Assembly (NCBI GenBank): GCA_013151565.1
Contig: JAADIB010000380.1
Location: 1-32,057, forward strand
Direction: 5' to 3'
DNA: 32,057 nucleotides
Source: Chlorobiota bacterium
GTDB taxonomy: Bacteria > Bacteroidota > Ignavibacteria > Ignavibacteriales > Melioribacteraceae
The position numbers were made by a program, and so were the translations under genes. Positions 24,479 to 32,051 of this stretch are shown here, in pieces. The notes beneath the pieces were generated by a model. That model was not told the origin of the DNA, made no database searches, and saw only the letters and a list, made by a program, of their open reading frames with translations. Each line of letters begins with the position of its first letter. Position 1 is the stretch's first letter.

Positions 24479-25825
24479 TTACTTAAGATTATATTTTTTG
24501 ATTTTAGTGTAGAGAGTCTTCTGACTAATACCTAGCGCCCTAGCAGAAACTTCTCTATTCCAATCATTTGAATCGAGAACTTGCTTGATGTGCATGTGTT
24601 CCATTTCGTCAAGACTTAATGACTCAAGATTTTCAGCCAAATTAATCGGTAGATTATCTGAGGCAACATTCGGGAGATTCAGATCGTGAACTTGAATTTC
24701 ATCCCCATCAGAAAAGATCAGCGCTCTTTCAATAATATGTTCTAATTCTCTAACATTTCCAGGGAAAGGATATTTTAGTAGTGAGCGTTCAGCATCTTTA
24801 GATAATACTTTATTAGACCGTATTGGAGCTTTTTTTTCTAGAAAATATTTTACTAATAGGGTTATATCTTCGCCTCTTTCTCTAAGAGGTGGAATTGTAA
24901 GAGTAATTACATTCAATCTAAAAAGAAGATCCTTTCTAAAATTTTTCTTATCAGATTCTTCCATTAAATTTTTATTTGTTGCACCTATAACACGAACATC
25001 GGATGATAAGTTACTAACTCCGCCAATTCTTCTAAATTCTCCGTTTTCAAGAAAACGTAATAATTTAGGCTGTAGAATTAAGCTCAACTCACCAATCTCA
25101 TCTAAAAATAAGCTGCCGCCGTTTGCAATTTCAACAAGACCCTGTTTGGAAGTTTTTGCGTCAGTAAAAGCACCTTTTTCATAACCGAAAAGTTCACTCT
25201 CAATAAGCTGATCGGGTAGCGATGCACAATTGATGGCAACCAATGGTTTGGTATTTCTTGGAGAACTGTTATGAATATATTCTGCAAAAAGTTCTTTACC
25301 CGTTCCGGTTTCTCCCTCAAGAAGAATATTGGAATCAGATCTGGCTGCTCGCTCAGCAAGAGATTTAACCTCAAGGATTGCTTTACTTTCACCAATAATC
25401 TTGCTTGGAAATGTTTGTCCGATCTTTGTTTCTAATATCTTTTTATTTATAATAAGATTTTTGTGCTCTAAGGCTCTTTCAATAATCATTAATAATTGAG
25501 GAAATTCATATGGTTTTGTAATAAAATCATAAGCGCCGTTTCTGATGCAGTCAATTGCCGTACGGATTTCAATTTTTGCAGTTAATACTATTACTTGTAA
25601 AGATGGATGGTGCTCGGTTGCATACTTTAGAACTTCTTCTCCCTGCACATCGGTCATCTCGAGATCCAAAAGCAGCACATCGTAAGATTTCTTTTTCAAA
25701 TTTTCAATTGCGTATTTGCCGTCAAAAGTAATATCAACATTAAAGCCTTCGTTAATAAGTTCTTCTTTCAGCAGATAACATAGAGTTTGGTCATCATCGG
25801 TAATTAAGATATTTCCATTTTTCAT
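24479..25825 (-). CDS. NtrC-type sigma-54 activator (REC-AAA+-Fis)
   Basis: The 448-residue enhancer-binding protein has three parts. The receiver (1-120) has phosphoacceptor D54 in LLLDLEM and KP at 104-105. The central sigma-54 AAA+ domain (about 143-370) has Walker A GETGTGKE (171-178), Walker B GGSLFLDEIGEL and an arginine-finger region. The C-terminal Fis-type HTH reads NREVSARALGISQKTLYTKIKKY. The sigma-54 contact loop, normally GAFTGA, is GAFTDA (218-223); this variant occurs in other family members, so activity is likely kept. It is the obvious candidate to bind the CGGTA boxes and drive the sigma-54 pilin promoter at 8943. It is the first gene of a two-gene operon with the soluble hybrid kinase and has a good Bacteroidota-type -7 element upstream. 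Confidence 0.95.
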   Translation of the reverse strand: MKNGNILITDDDQTLCYLLKEELINEGFNVDITFDGKYAIENLKKKSYDVLLLDLEMTDVQGEEVLKYATEHHPSLQVIVLTAKIEIRTAIDCIRNGAYDFITKPYEFPQLLMIIERALEHKNLIINKKILETKIGQTFPSKIIGESKAILEVKSLAERAARSDSNILLEGETGTGKELFAEYIHNSSPRNTKPLVAINCASLPDQLIESELFGYEKGAFTDAKTSKQGLVEIANGGSLFLDEIGELSLILQPKLLRFLENGEFRRIGGVSNLSSDVRVIGATNKNLMEESDKKNFRKDLLFRLNVITLTIPPLRERGEDITLLVKYFLEKKAPIRSNKVLSKDAERSLLKYPFPGNVRELEHIIERALIFSDGDEIQVHDLNLPNVASDNLPINLAENLESLSLDEMEHMHIKQVLDSNDWNREVSARALGISQKTLYTKIKKYNLK

Positions 25826-25852
25826 ATTTCTTTACGTCTCTTTTCTTGATGT

Positions 25853-25861
25853 GCAAATATA
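25853..25861 (-). promoter_or_regulatory. -7 element of the NtrC-type regulator operon
   Basis: On the minus strand TATATTTGC is an exact match to the Bacteroidota -7 consensus TAnnTTTGC. It lies about 28 nt before the ATG at 25825. No TTTG is found at the ideal -33 spacing (the nearest is 26 nt upstream), so support is from the -7 element only. Confidence 0.45.
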
Positions 25862-25929
25862 AGGATTATTTCTTTTGCATAACTTATCAAAAGTTCTAAC
25901 TTCAAAGATATTAAATATTAAAGTATTTT

Positions 25930-26877
25930 TCACCTTTGGAAGCTCTTTATATCGACATTACCTCCTGACAGTATTAATGCTGCAGATTTACCGTGAAATT
26001 GCTTTTGGTTTTCCATAACTGCTGCAAGAACCGTTGCCGAAGAAGGTTCAATAATTATTTTCATTCTTTCCCAGATCAAATACATAGCTTCTAAAATTGT
26101 TTCCTCTTCAACTGTTATAATTTTATAAACATTTTCTTTAATAATGTTGAAAGTCTTTTCACTTAACGATGTAAGTAAACCATCTGCAATGGTTTTAGGA
26201 TTTATCGAGGGATAAATTTTCCCGTCTCTTATTGAGCGATAAGCATCATCTGCTCCTTTTGGTTCAACGCCGATAACTTTAGTTGAATTTGAAAAATATT
26301 TGGATGAGAGTAATGTTCCGCTTAGCAAACCGCCGCCGCCCAACGGAGCCAAAAGATAATCGAGGTTATTTATTTCTTCAAGAATTTCTTTTGTACAAGT
26401 TGCCTGACCGGCGATTATACGATAGTTATCATAAGGATGAATAAATGTTGCACCGGTTTTCCTGACTATCTCGGATAAAGTTCTTTCTCGGTCATCAAGA
26501 GTAGGCTTACAGAAAGTGATCTTCCCCCCGTAACTTTCTACAGCTTTTCTTTTTATTTCGGGAGCGGTATTCGGCATTGCAATGTAGGCAGTAGTATTTA
26601 ATGATTGTGCGGCAAGAGCCAATGCTCCGGCATGATTACCTGATGAATGAGTGGCAACACCTTTGCTTAATTCTTTCTCGGTTAATGAGAGAATTGTATT
26701 AGTTGCACCGCGCATTTTAAATGCTCCGGCTCTTTGAAAATTCTCGCATTTGAAAAAAAGATTAGATTGCAAAATTTTATTAATAGAGCTTGATGTAAAA
26801 ATTGGGGTTTTATGAATATGATTTTTTATTCGTTCATGTGCTGATTCAATATCAATTTTTGTAGGAACATTATTCAT
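25930..26877 (-). CDS. PLP-dependent serine racemase / threonine (hydroxyaspartate) dehydratase family enzyme
   Basis: The 315-residue fold-type II PLP enzyme acts on hydroxy-amino acids in the cytosol. The PLP lysine is K54 in FQRAGAFKMRGA. The substrate loop HSSGNHAGA carries S79, at the place of the re-face catalytic serine of serine racemase. The phosphate loop is LGGGGLLSG and the C-terminal cofactor loop is SGGNVD. The metal-site pattern GVEPKGADDAY matches the Mg/Ca site of serine racemases and hydroxyaspartate dehydratases. There is no C-terminal ACT domain, so it is not the feedback-regulated biosynthetic IlvA. I cannot choose among L-serine/threonine dehydratase, serine racemase and hydroxyaspartate ammonia-lyase from sequence alone. 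It follows the TetR-type gene by 11 bp and is probably co-transcribed with it. Confidence 0.88.
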   Translation of the reverse strand: MNNVPTKIDIESAHERIKNHIHKTPIFTSSSINKILQSNLFFKCENFQRAGAFKMRGATNTILSLTEKELSKGVATHSSGNHAGALALAAQSLNTTAYIAMPNTAPEIKRKAVESYGGKITFCKPTLDDRERTLSEIVRKTGATFIHPYDNYRIIAGQATCTKEILEEINNLDYLLAPLGGGGLLSGTLLSSKYFSNSTKVIGVEPKGADDAYRSIRDGKIYPSINPKTIADGLLTSLSEKTFNIIKENVYKIITVEEETILEAMYLIWERMKIIIEPSSATVLAAVMENQKQFHGKSAALILSGGNVDIKSFQR

Positions 26878-26888
26878 AATAAAAAAAA

Positions 26889-27488
26889 TTATCTTTTTAT
26901 TGAATTCCAGAAATAGTCTATGTGCGAATCACATTTCTCCAGTATTTTTTCAAGGTCGACTTTCTCCTCAACAAGGTATTGAAGACGGATCATGAAAATC
27001 GGGTAAACAAATTCTTCTGCATAAACTTTAGGGTCGCCTTTTTTGATATACCTGAAGTTGATCATCTCAGAAAATATCAAACTCCAAATGTTTATCGATT
27101 CATCAACAAGTAAATTAAGTGAAACGTTTACACCTTTAATTTCTCTAAACTGTTCAATCAGAACAAGACGAAGATATTTCTTCTGCTTTTTAGTATTCCA
27201 TCGCTTAATTAAAATCTGTACGAATTCTTTCATGAATATCTGCGGCTTGGAAAGTTTATTCAGCAGTTCATCAGTTATGATCTCAACTCCAATTGTTGAG
27301 TTCTTAACATCATCCAGCAAAACTTTTAGGATATTCTCTTTAGAAGAGAAATGATTATAAATTCCGCTTTCTCTTATCCCAACCGTGCCGCTGATCTGGC
27401 GGACAGAAGTGCCGGCAAATCCTAGTGTTGAGAAAAGATCTAAAGCTACATTCTTTATCTTGTTTCGAGTATTTGTTTTTCTAGGCAT
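26889..27488 (-). CDS. TetR-family transcriptional regulator
   Basis: The 199-residue product has the TetR N-terminal HTH at about 8-55: ALDLFSTLGFAGTSVRQISG, then GIRESGIYNHFSSKENIL. The C-terminal ligand-binding part is helical and not recognisable by motif. Regulators of this family usually repress an adjacent operon and release DNA on ligand binding. The obvious targets are its own operon, with the PLP enzyme, and the divergent TPR gene. Two inverted repeats in the divergent gap are operator candidates. The ATG has no clear ribosome-binding site. Confidence 0.9.
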   Translation of the reverse strand: MPRKTNTRNKIKNVALDLFSTLGFAGTSVRQISGTVGIRESGIYNHFSSKENILKVLLDDVKNSTIGVEIITDELLNKLSKPQIFMKEFVQILIKRWNTKKQKKYLRLVLIEQFREIKGVNVSLNLLVDESINIWSLIFSEMINFRYIKKGDPKVYAEEFVYPIFMIRLQYLVEEKVDLEKILEKCDSHIDYFWNSIKR

Positions 27489-27538
27489 AATATAAGTTAT
27501 CTGTTTTGATTAAAATAAATATAATGATTTTTACACTT

Positions 27539-27581
27539 CCGTACACCGACTTCAAATTATTCGTTATAATAAAATGTACGG
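27539..27581. repeat. Inverted repeat CCGTACA/TGTACGG, possible TetR operator
   Basis: CCGTACA (27539-27545) and TGTACGG (27575-27581) are inverted copies about 3.5 helical turns apart in the gap between the TetR-type gene and the TPR gene. It lies 50-90 bp from the TetR start codon, compatible with an operator. Function is inferred from position only. Confidence 0.35.
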
Positions 27582-27611
27582 TTGTTTTTTTACTTAAAAT
27601 AAATCAATACT

Positions 27612-27644
27612 TTTTATTAAATTTGATAATTATATTTAATAAAA
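27612..27644. repeat. Perfect 11-bp inverted repeat upstream of the TPR gene
   Basis: TTTTATTAAAT (27612-27622) and ATTTAATAAAA (27634-27644) are perfect inverted copies with an 11-nt spacer. A -7-like TAAATTTG overlaps the left arm. The repeat ends just before the AAAGG ribosome-binding site of the TPR gene, so it could be an operator or a leader hairpin. It is entirely A+T, so chance is a real alternative. Confidence 0.35.
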
Positions 27645-27659
27645 CCAAAGGTGTAATTA

Positions 27660-28259
27660 ATGAAGATCAAACCACTATATATTTATGGAGCAATTATTTT
27701 AATAATAGTTGCAATGCTGCTTTTTTTAGATACGGGCAAAACCAATGATAATGCCGGTATACCTAGCGATGCCGAAGCTACAATGCCTCAAGATGAAATA
27801 CATCAGGGACTTGGTAATAATGGCGCAGGTCCTTCTAAATCCGATGTTAAACCGGAGTTCTACCAAAGATTAGAAAATCTTGGGAAAGAAGTGGAAGCAA
27901 ATCCACAAGACACAGCAAAGATAATGGAATATGCTCAGCTTTTAAGTTTGGCTCACCAGTCAGAAAATGCATTAAAACAATATGAAAAAATATTGAAAGT
28001 CGATCCCAATCGTATAGATGTTTTATTATCCGAAGGCTTATTGTACTATAATTTGGCAAAGTATGACGAAGCTGAAAAAGCAACAAAGCGAGTTCTTAAA
28101 GTAGATGGAAATTATCTGGAAGCAAAATTTAATTTGGGTATAATTGCTGTCGCACAGGGTGATAAAGAAAAAGCGAAAAAGATATGGACTAAACTTGTTA
28201 AAGATAACCCGGGTTCGGAAGCAGCCAAATATGCCAAAGATGCTTTAGCAAAACTTTAA
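27660..28259 (+). CDS. Membrane-anchored TPR protein
   Basis: The 199-residue product has one N-terminal membrane helix (about 8-23, IYGAIILIIVAMLLFL) and then a polar linker. About three to four tetratricopeptide units fill residues 65-199, for example ALKQYEKILKVDPNRIDVLL and AEKATKRVLKVDGNYLEAKF. The layout resembles CcmI/NrfG-type periplasmic TPR anchors, but no cytochrome maturation gene is nearby, so I assign no function. AAAGG lies 8 nt before the ATG. It is divergent from the TetR-type gene and is followed by a strong bidirectional terminator. Confidence 0.8.
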   Translation: MKIKPLYIYGAIILIIVAMLLFLDTGKTNDNAGIPSDAEATMPQDEIHQGLGNNGAGPSKSDVKPEFYQRLENLGKEVEANPQDTAKIMEYAQLLSLAHQSENALKQYEKILKVDPNRIDVLLSEGLLYYNLAKYDEAEKATKRVLKVDGNYLEAKFNLGIIAVAQGDKEKAKKIWTKLVKDNPGSEAAKYAKDALAKL

Positions 28260-28282
28260 GTGGTTATTCATATATTTAAAAC

Positions 28283-28317
28283 AAAGCCTAATCCCGCAAG
28301 TGCAGGATTGGGCTTTT
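28283..28317. terminator. Bidirectional rho-independent terminator
   Basis: AAGCCTAATCC pairs with GGATTGGGCTT (one G-U pair) around a GC-rich tip, with T-rich flanks in both directions (CTTTTAAT forward, CTTTGTTTT reverse). It lies between the convergent TPR and CBM48-like genes and fits both. Confidence 0.85.
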
Positions 28318-28322
28318 AATAC

Positions 28323-28631
28323 TTACAAAACAAGTACACTGTTTTGTGAATCAGCATATTCTGTCGGAACGAATTTATCCGCATTTGGATCGTTGCTCCA
28401 ATTATTTCCATCCAACACATATTTGAATTGATATTCTCTACCCGCTTCCAAAGTTTTTTGAATTGAGAAAGAACCATCTTTTTTTAATTTTCTCATCACA
28501 TCTTTGGATGGATTCCAGTTGTTAAAATCACCAACCAATGAAGCAGTTGAAAAATCTTTTGCTGCATCAGCATCGATCTTAAAACTGACTTTGTATTTGT
28601 TCGATTTTAATGCTTTTTTATTAATAGACAT
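28323..28631 (-). CDS. Small stand-alone glycogen-binding (CBM48-like) domain protein
   Basis: The whole 102-residue protein is one isoamylase-N / AMPK glycogen-binding-type domain: VSFKIDADAAKDFSTASLVG, then DFNNWNP, then YQFKYVLDGNNWSNDPNAD. The W of FNNWNP and the W of NNWSNDP are the usual sugar-stacking residues. No catalytic domain or signal peptide is attached, so it is cytosolic and probably binds alpha-glucan or acts through a partner. A good ribosome-binding site (GGGGAG) precedes the ATG. No glycogen metabolism gene is adjacent. Confidence 0.85.
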   Translation of the reverse strand: MSINKKALKSNKYKVSFKIDADAAKDFSTASLVGDFNNWNPSKDVMRKLKKDGSFSIQKTLEAGREYQFKYVLDGNNWSNDPNADKFVPTEYADSQNSVLVL

Positions 28632-28720
28632 TTTATCTCCCCAAGTTTTTATTAATTGAATGGGCGAATTTAATGAATTTTATTATATCTGAAAATTGAA
28701 AAATTTTGTGATGATTTACA

Positions 28721-28749
28721 TTGACAAAAGTTTGTATGGTTATTAATAT
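28721..28749 (+). promoter_or_regulatory. Candidate promoter for the S9 peptidase
   Basis: TTGACA (28721-28726), 17 nt, then TAATAT (28744-28749): a near-perfect classical sigma-70 pair. It would give a leader of about 120 nt that includes two CATCAAAAAAAA repeats. The start codon itself is preceded by GAGG. Confidence 0.4.
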
Positions 28750-28878
28750 TAATGAGTATTTACTCTGTAGGTAAACGGAATAAACTTTTAAAAAATATTT
28801 TTTAATGACCTGCTTCTTTTTTCTGACATCAAAAAAAACGATATTGCATCAAAAAAAAAATTAAACAATGAGGTATTT

Positions 28879-30939
28879 ATGAAATTTAGGTTAAATATAA
28901 TTCTGATTGTTATAGTATCATTCACTTTCACTTTACAAGCACAGAAAAAAGCATTTGAAATTGAGGATTTATACAAGGTAAAATATATTGGCTCACCTGC
29001 TCTATCCAATGATGGCGAAAAGGTAGCGTTTACGGTTACAACATCGAATTTGAAAGAAGCAAAATCCAATACTGAAATATTTGTTGTAAACGTTGACGGT
29101 TCCGACTTAAAACAATTGACCAATAACGAAGCCGCAGATTTCAACCCGGTTTGGAAGAATGATGATAGCGGGATCTTGTTCACCTCCACGCGAGACGGAG
29201 CGGAGCAGTTATATTGTATTCCGGTTGATGGCGGCGAAGCAAAGCAGATCACCGATTTTGATCTTGAAGTCTCCTCTCCAAAACTGGCTCCGGATGGAAA
29301 GTCAATAATATTTCAAACCTCGTTATTCCCGGAATGCGGAATAGATATAGAGTGCAATAACAAAATTGATAATGGGATAAACGATGGTCCTATACAAGCT
29401 CATTTAGCCGACTCACTTTTTGTGCGTCATTGGACAGAATATAACGATGGAAAATACACTCATGTATTAAGTTACAACTTTGAAACGGAAGAGTATAAGG
29501 ATCTGACTCCCGGTTATTTCAACTCACCAACATTCTCAGCCGGAGGAAGTGACCATTATAATTTTTCTCCTGACTCAAGGACAATTACTTTTGATTCAAA
29601 GCGGGTGAAGAATCCTGCTGCATCAACAAATTCTGACATATTTGTGGAAAACCTAAATGGTGAGGGATTAAAGAATATCACAATCAAAAATAAAGCTGCG
29701 GATTTCAATCCAAAGTATTCACCGGATGGAAAATATGTAGCATATTTAACACAACTTATTCCAACATATGAATCGGATAAAATTCGTTTAGCTGTTTATA
29801 ATATCAAAACCGGTGAGCATGAAATATTAACGGAGCAATTCGATAACTGGGTAAGTGATTTTAGCTGGGCGGCGGATTCCAAACATATCTATTTTACCGC
29901 TTACGAAAAGGGTTATATGCCTTTGTTCAAAATAAATGTTGATACGAAGAAAATAACAAAGGTAATTGAGAAAAAAGTAATTCCTAGTTTCGTCATTTCT
30001 CCCAAAGAAGATTTTGTTATTTACACATACTCTTTTGTGCATAAACCTGTTGAGTTAGCTCGCTTTGATCTGAATAGTAATAAGGATTTCGATTTAACAA
30101 GTTTTAATAAAGAGCTAACGGAAACTGTAGATTTTCGTCCCGCAGAACAAGTTTGGGTTAAAGGAGCCAACGGTAAACAGATTCAAGTTTTCATTGTTAA
30201 ACCTCATAACTTTGATCCGAGTAAAAAATATCCGCTTGTGATCAACGTTCACGGAGGACCGCAGTATCAATGGATGGATTCATTCAGAGGTGATTGGCAA
30301 GTTTATCCTGGTGCCGGGTATGTTATTGCATTTCCGAACCCGCACGGCTCAACAGGATACGGACAAGAATTCACTGCTGAAATTTCAAATGATTGGGATG
30401 GAAAAGTTTATGAAGATGTAATGAAAGTAACCGATTATCTGGAAGATCTCGATTACGTTGATAAAGATAGAATGGGTGCAATGGGCTGGAGTTACGGCGG
30501 ATACTTTATGAATTTACTCCAAGCAAAAACTCATAGATTCCAATGTCTTGCTTCGATGATGGGAATTTATGATCTGAGAGAATTCAAAAATGAAACGGAA
30601 GAACTTTGGTTTGCAAATTGGGATCTGAAGAGAAAGGATTACGAAAAGATGTCTCCAAGTATGTATGAAGATAATTTCAAAACACCAGCACTTATTATTA
30701 CAGGTGAGAAGGATTATCGTATCCCATACACTCAGGCATTACGATATTTTACTGTGCTGCAGAATAAAGGAATTGATTCAAGACTGATCATTTTCAAAAA
30801 TGACGGACATTGGCCTAGTTATATTAAATCGATGCCGCTTTATTATAATTCACATTTGGAATGGTTTCACAAATATCTTGGCGGTAAAGAAGCTCCGTGG
30901 GATAGTAAAAAGATGGTTCGTAATTTAATTTTTGAGTAG
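28879..30939 (+). CDS. Exported S9-family (prolyl oligopeptidase/DPP-like) serine peptidase
   Basis: The 686-residue product has a signal peptide (MKFRLNIILIVIVSFTFTLQAQ), so it works in the periplasm or outside the cell. Residues about 25-420 form a beta-propeller of PD40/WD40-like repeats (SPALSNDGEKVAFTV, FNPKYSPDGKYVAYL, DFSWAADSKHIYF). The C-terminal alpha/beta-hydrolase domain carries the nucleophile S538 in GWSYGG, the acid in TGEKDYRIP and the histidine in NDGHWPS. All three catalytic residues are present. The HWTEYNDGKYTHVLSY stretch is typical of the S9C acylaminoacyl-peptidase-like group in Bacteroidota. It probably cleaves short peptides during protein breakdown for nutrition. It is convergent with the Fic gene across 92 bp with no clear terminator. 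Confidence 0.94.
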   Translation: MKFRLNIILIVIVSFTFTLQAQKKAFEIEDLYKVKYIGSPALSNDGEKVAFTVTTSNLKEAKSNTEIFVVNVDGSDLKQLTNNEAADFNPVWKNDDSGILFTSTRDGAEQLYCIPVDGGEAKQITDFDLEVSSPKLAPDGKSIIFQTSLFPECGIDIECNNKIDNGINDGPIQAHLADSLFVRHWTEYNDGKYTHVLSYNFETEEYKDLTPGYFNSPTFSAGGSDHYNFSPDSRTITFDSKRVKNPAASTNSDIFVENLNGEGLKNITIKNKAADFNPKYSPDGKYVAYLTQLIPTYESDKIRLAVYNIKTGEHEILTEQFDNWVSDFSWAADSKHIYFTAYEKGYMPLFKINVDTKKITKVIEKKVIPSFVISPKEDFVIYTYSFVHKPVELARFDLNSNKDFDLTSFNKELTETVDFRPAEQVWVKGANGKQIQVFIVKPHNFDPSKKYPLVINVHGGPQYQWMDSFRGDWQVYPGAGYVIAFPNPHGSTGYGQEFTAEISNDWDGKVYEDVMKVTDYLEDLDYVDKDRMGAMGWSYGGYFMNLLQAKTHRFQCLASMMGIYDLREFKNETEELWFANWDLKRKDYEKMSPSMYEDNFKTPALIITGEKDYRIPYTQALRYFTVLQNKGIDSRLIIFKNDGHWPSYIKSMPLYYNSHLEWFHKYLGGKEAPWDSKKMVRNLIFE

Positions 30940-31031
30940 GATTAGTATAACAGGGTTGCTGCTTACCTGCTAATTGCTACAGCTTCTATTCATCCCAATG
31001 TTTTTTATCGGGGGTTGGGTACGGCGATGGG

Positions 31032-31988
31032 TTAGGTAGTTGGTTTATACTTTGTCTTGTTTTTGGAACCTATTTTTATCAGTTTTTTGTTCTCAACACC
31101 TTGCAATAAATCTCTGCTTGCTGTTGAAGTAGATATTTCCTTAAATAAGTTCATATAATCTTTGCGCGTAAATTCTTTTTTATTCAGTGAAAGAAAATAT
31201 TCTAATCTTTCATTGCTCGTCAAAGTTCTATTGTTAAAGTTTAATAATTCGGTTAAAGATTTTTCTAAAACATTTAACATGTATTCAATAAATTCAGTAG
31301 AGTTACCATTTTTATCACTGTTTTCTAAAGCTTCATAGTATTCGTTTTGTGTTGAATTTATTAGCGTCTCAAATGGTAAGTTTTCAAAGACCGGATACTC
31401 TTGTGATAAAATTAAGGTTTGCCAAAGTCTTCCCATACGTCCATTCCCATCTAAAAATGGGTGTATAAATTCCATTTCATAATGAAAGACACAACTTTTA
31501 ATTAATGCTATTTCATCGTAGTTTTTTATGTAATTGAATAGTTCTTTCATCAGATATTGAACATTTTGTGGAGGTGGTGCCAAATGAGCAATTTTAGAAT
31601 CTTTAAATATACCGACGCTAGCTATTCTATATTCCCCTGCCTTTTCTACCAAGTTTCTCATTAATATTTTATGTGCTTTTAAAAATGATTTTTCTGATGC
31701 CGGGTTAAAAGACGATATGTTGTCATAAACCAAAATTGCATTTTGAACTTCCAAAATATCTTTTTGTCCACCTATAACCCGTTTGTTTTCAATAATTGCA
31801 GTTACTTGTTCTTCTGAAAGAGAATTGCCTTCAATTTGTAATGATGAATGTATGGTTTTAATTTTATTCTGCTTTCGTAATTGGGGAGACGGTTTGCTAA
31901 TATAATTTGCGTTAATTTCACCAATTTTTATCGAAATTGATGAAATCAATCTTAAAATTGCTGCATTTATTTCATAAGGAGGTTCCAT
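31032..31988 (-). CDS. Fic-family protein, class II (N-terminal inhibitory helix)
   Basis: The 318-residue product has the full catalytic Fic motif HPFLDGNGRMGR (H176 onward), so it should be able to transfer AMP or a similar nucleotide part to a protein. The inhibitory motif S-x-x-x-E-G is present at residues 49-54 (SLQIEG), before the Fic core, which makes it class II with built-in autoinhibition. The C-terminal about 70 residues (FTRKDYMNLFKEISTSTASRDL onward) look like a winged helix, as in many Fic proteins with DNA-binding tails. No antitoxin gene is adjacent in the window. The promoter is covered by a perfect palindrome, consistent with autoregulation through the winged helix. Confidence 0.92.
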   Translation of the reverse strand: MEPPYEINAAILRLISSISIKIGEINANYISKPSPQLRKQNKIKTIHSSLQIEGNSLSEEQVTAIIENKRVIGGQKDILEVQNAILVYDNISSFNPASEKSFLKAHKILMRNLVEKAGEYRIASVGIFKDSKIAHLAPPPQNVQYLMKELFNYIKNYDEIALIKSCVFHYEMEFIHPFLDGNGRMGRLWQTLILSQEYPVFENLPFETLINSTQNEYYEALENSDKNGNSTEFIEYMLNVLEKSLTELLNFNNRTLTSNERLEYFLSLNKKEFTRKDYMNLFKEISTSTASRDLLQGVENKKLIKIGSKNKTKYKPTT

Positions 31989-32002
31989 TTTTAACTAACA
32001 AG

Positions 32003-32020
32003 TAGTATCATATGATACTA
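32003..32020. promoter_or_regulatory. Perfect 18-bp palindrome at the Fic promoter
   Basis: TAGTATCATATGATACTA is a perfect 18-bp palindrome, 14 bp upstream of the Fic start codon and just downstream of the candidate -7 element. It has the size and position of a repressor operator. Confidence 0.6.
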
Positions 32021-32022
32021 TC

Positions 32023-32051
32023 AATATAATGATTCTATTTTAGTTTTCAAA
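32023..32051 (-). promoter_or_regulatory. Candidate promoter of the Fic gene
   Basis: On the minus strand TTTG (32051-32048), exactly 19 nt, then TATATT (32028-32023): close to the Bacteroidota consensus with a partial -7 element. Transcription would start within the palindrome. Confidence 0.5.

Noticed and set aside
27043-27354. 103-aa plus-strand ORF within the TetR-type gene
   Set aside because: It is antisense to a clear TetR protein, and its Ser/Phe/Ile-rich translation is typical of a shadow.
28810-28862. CATCAAAAAAAA repeats before the S9 peptidase as a regulatory element
   Set aside because: Only two short A-rich copies are present; this is expected in AT-rich leader sequence.
28788-29252. 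154-aa minus-strand ORF over the S9 peptidase start
   Set aside because: It is antisense to the signal peptide and first propeller repeats and has no plausible promoter or domain.
30940-31031. Terminator between the S9 peptidase and Fic genes
   Set aside because: There are GC-richer stretches but no stem followed by a T-run in either direction.
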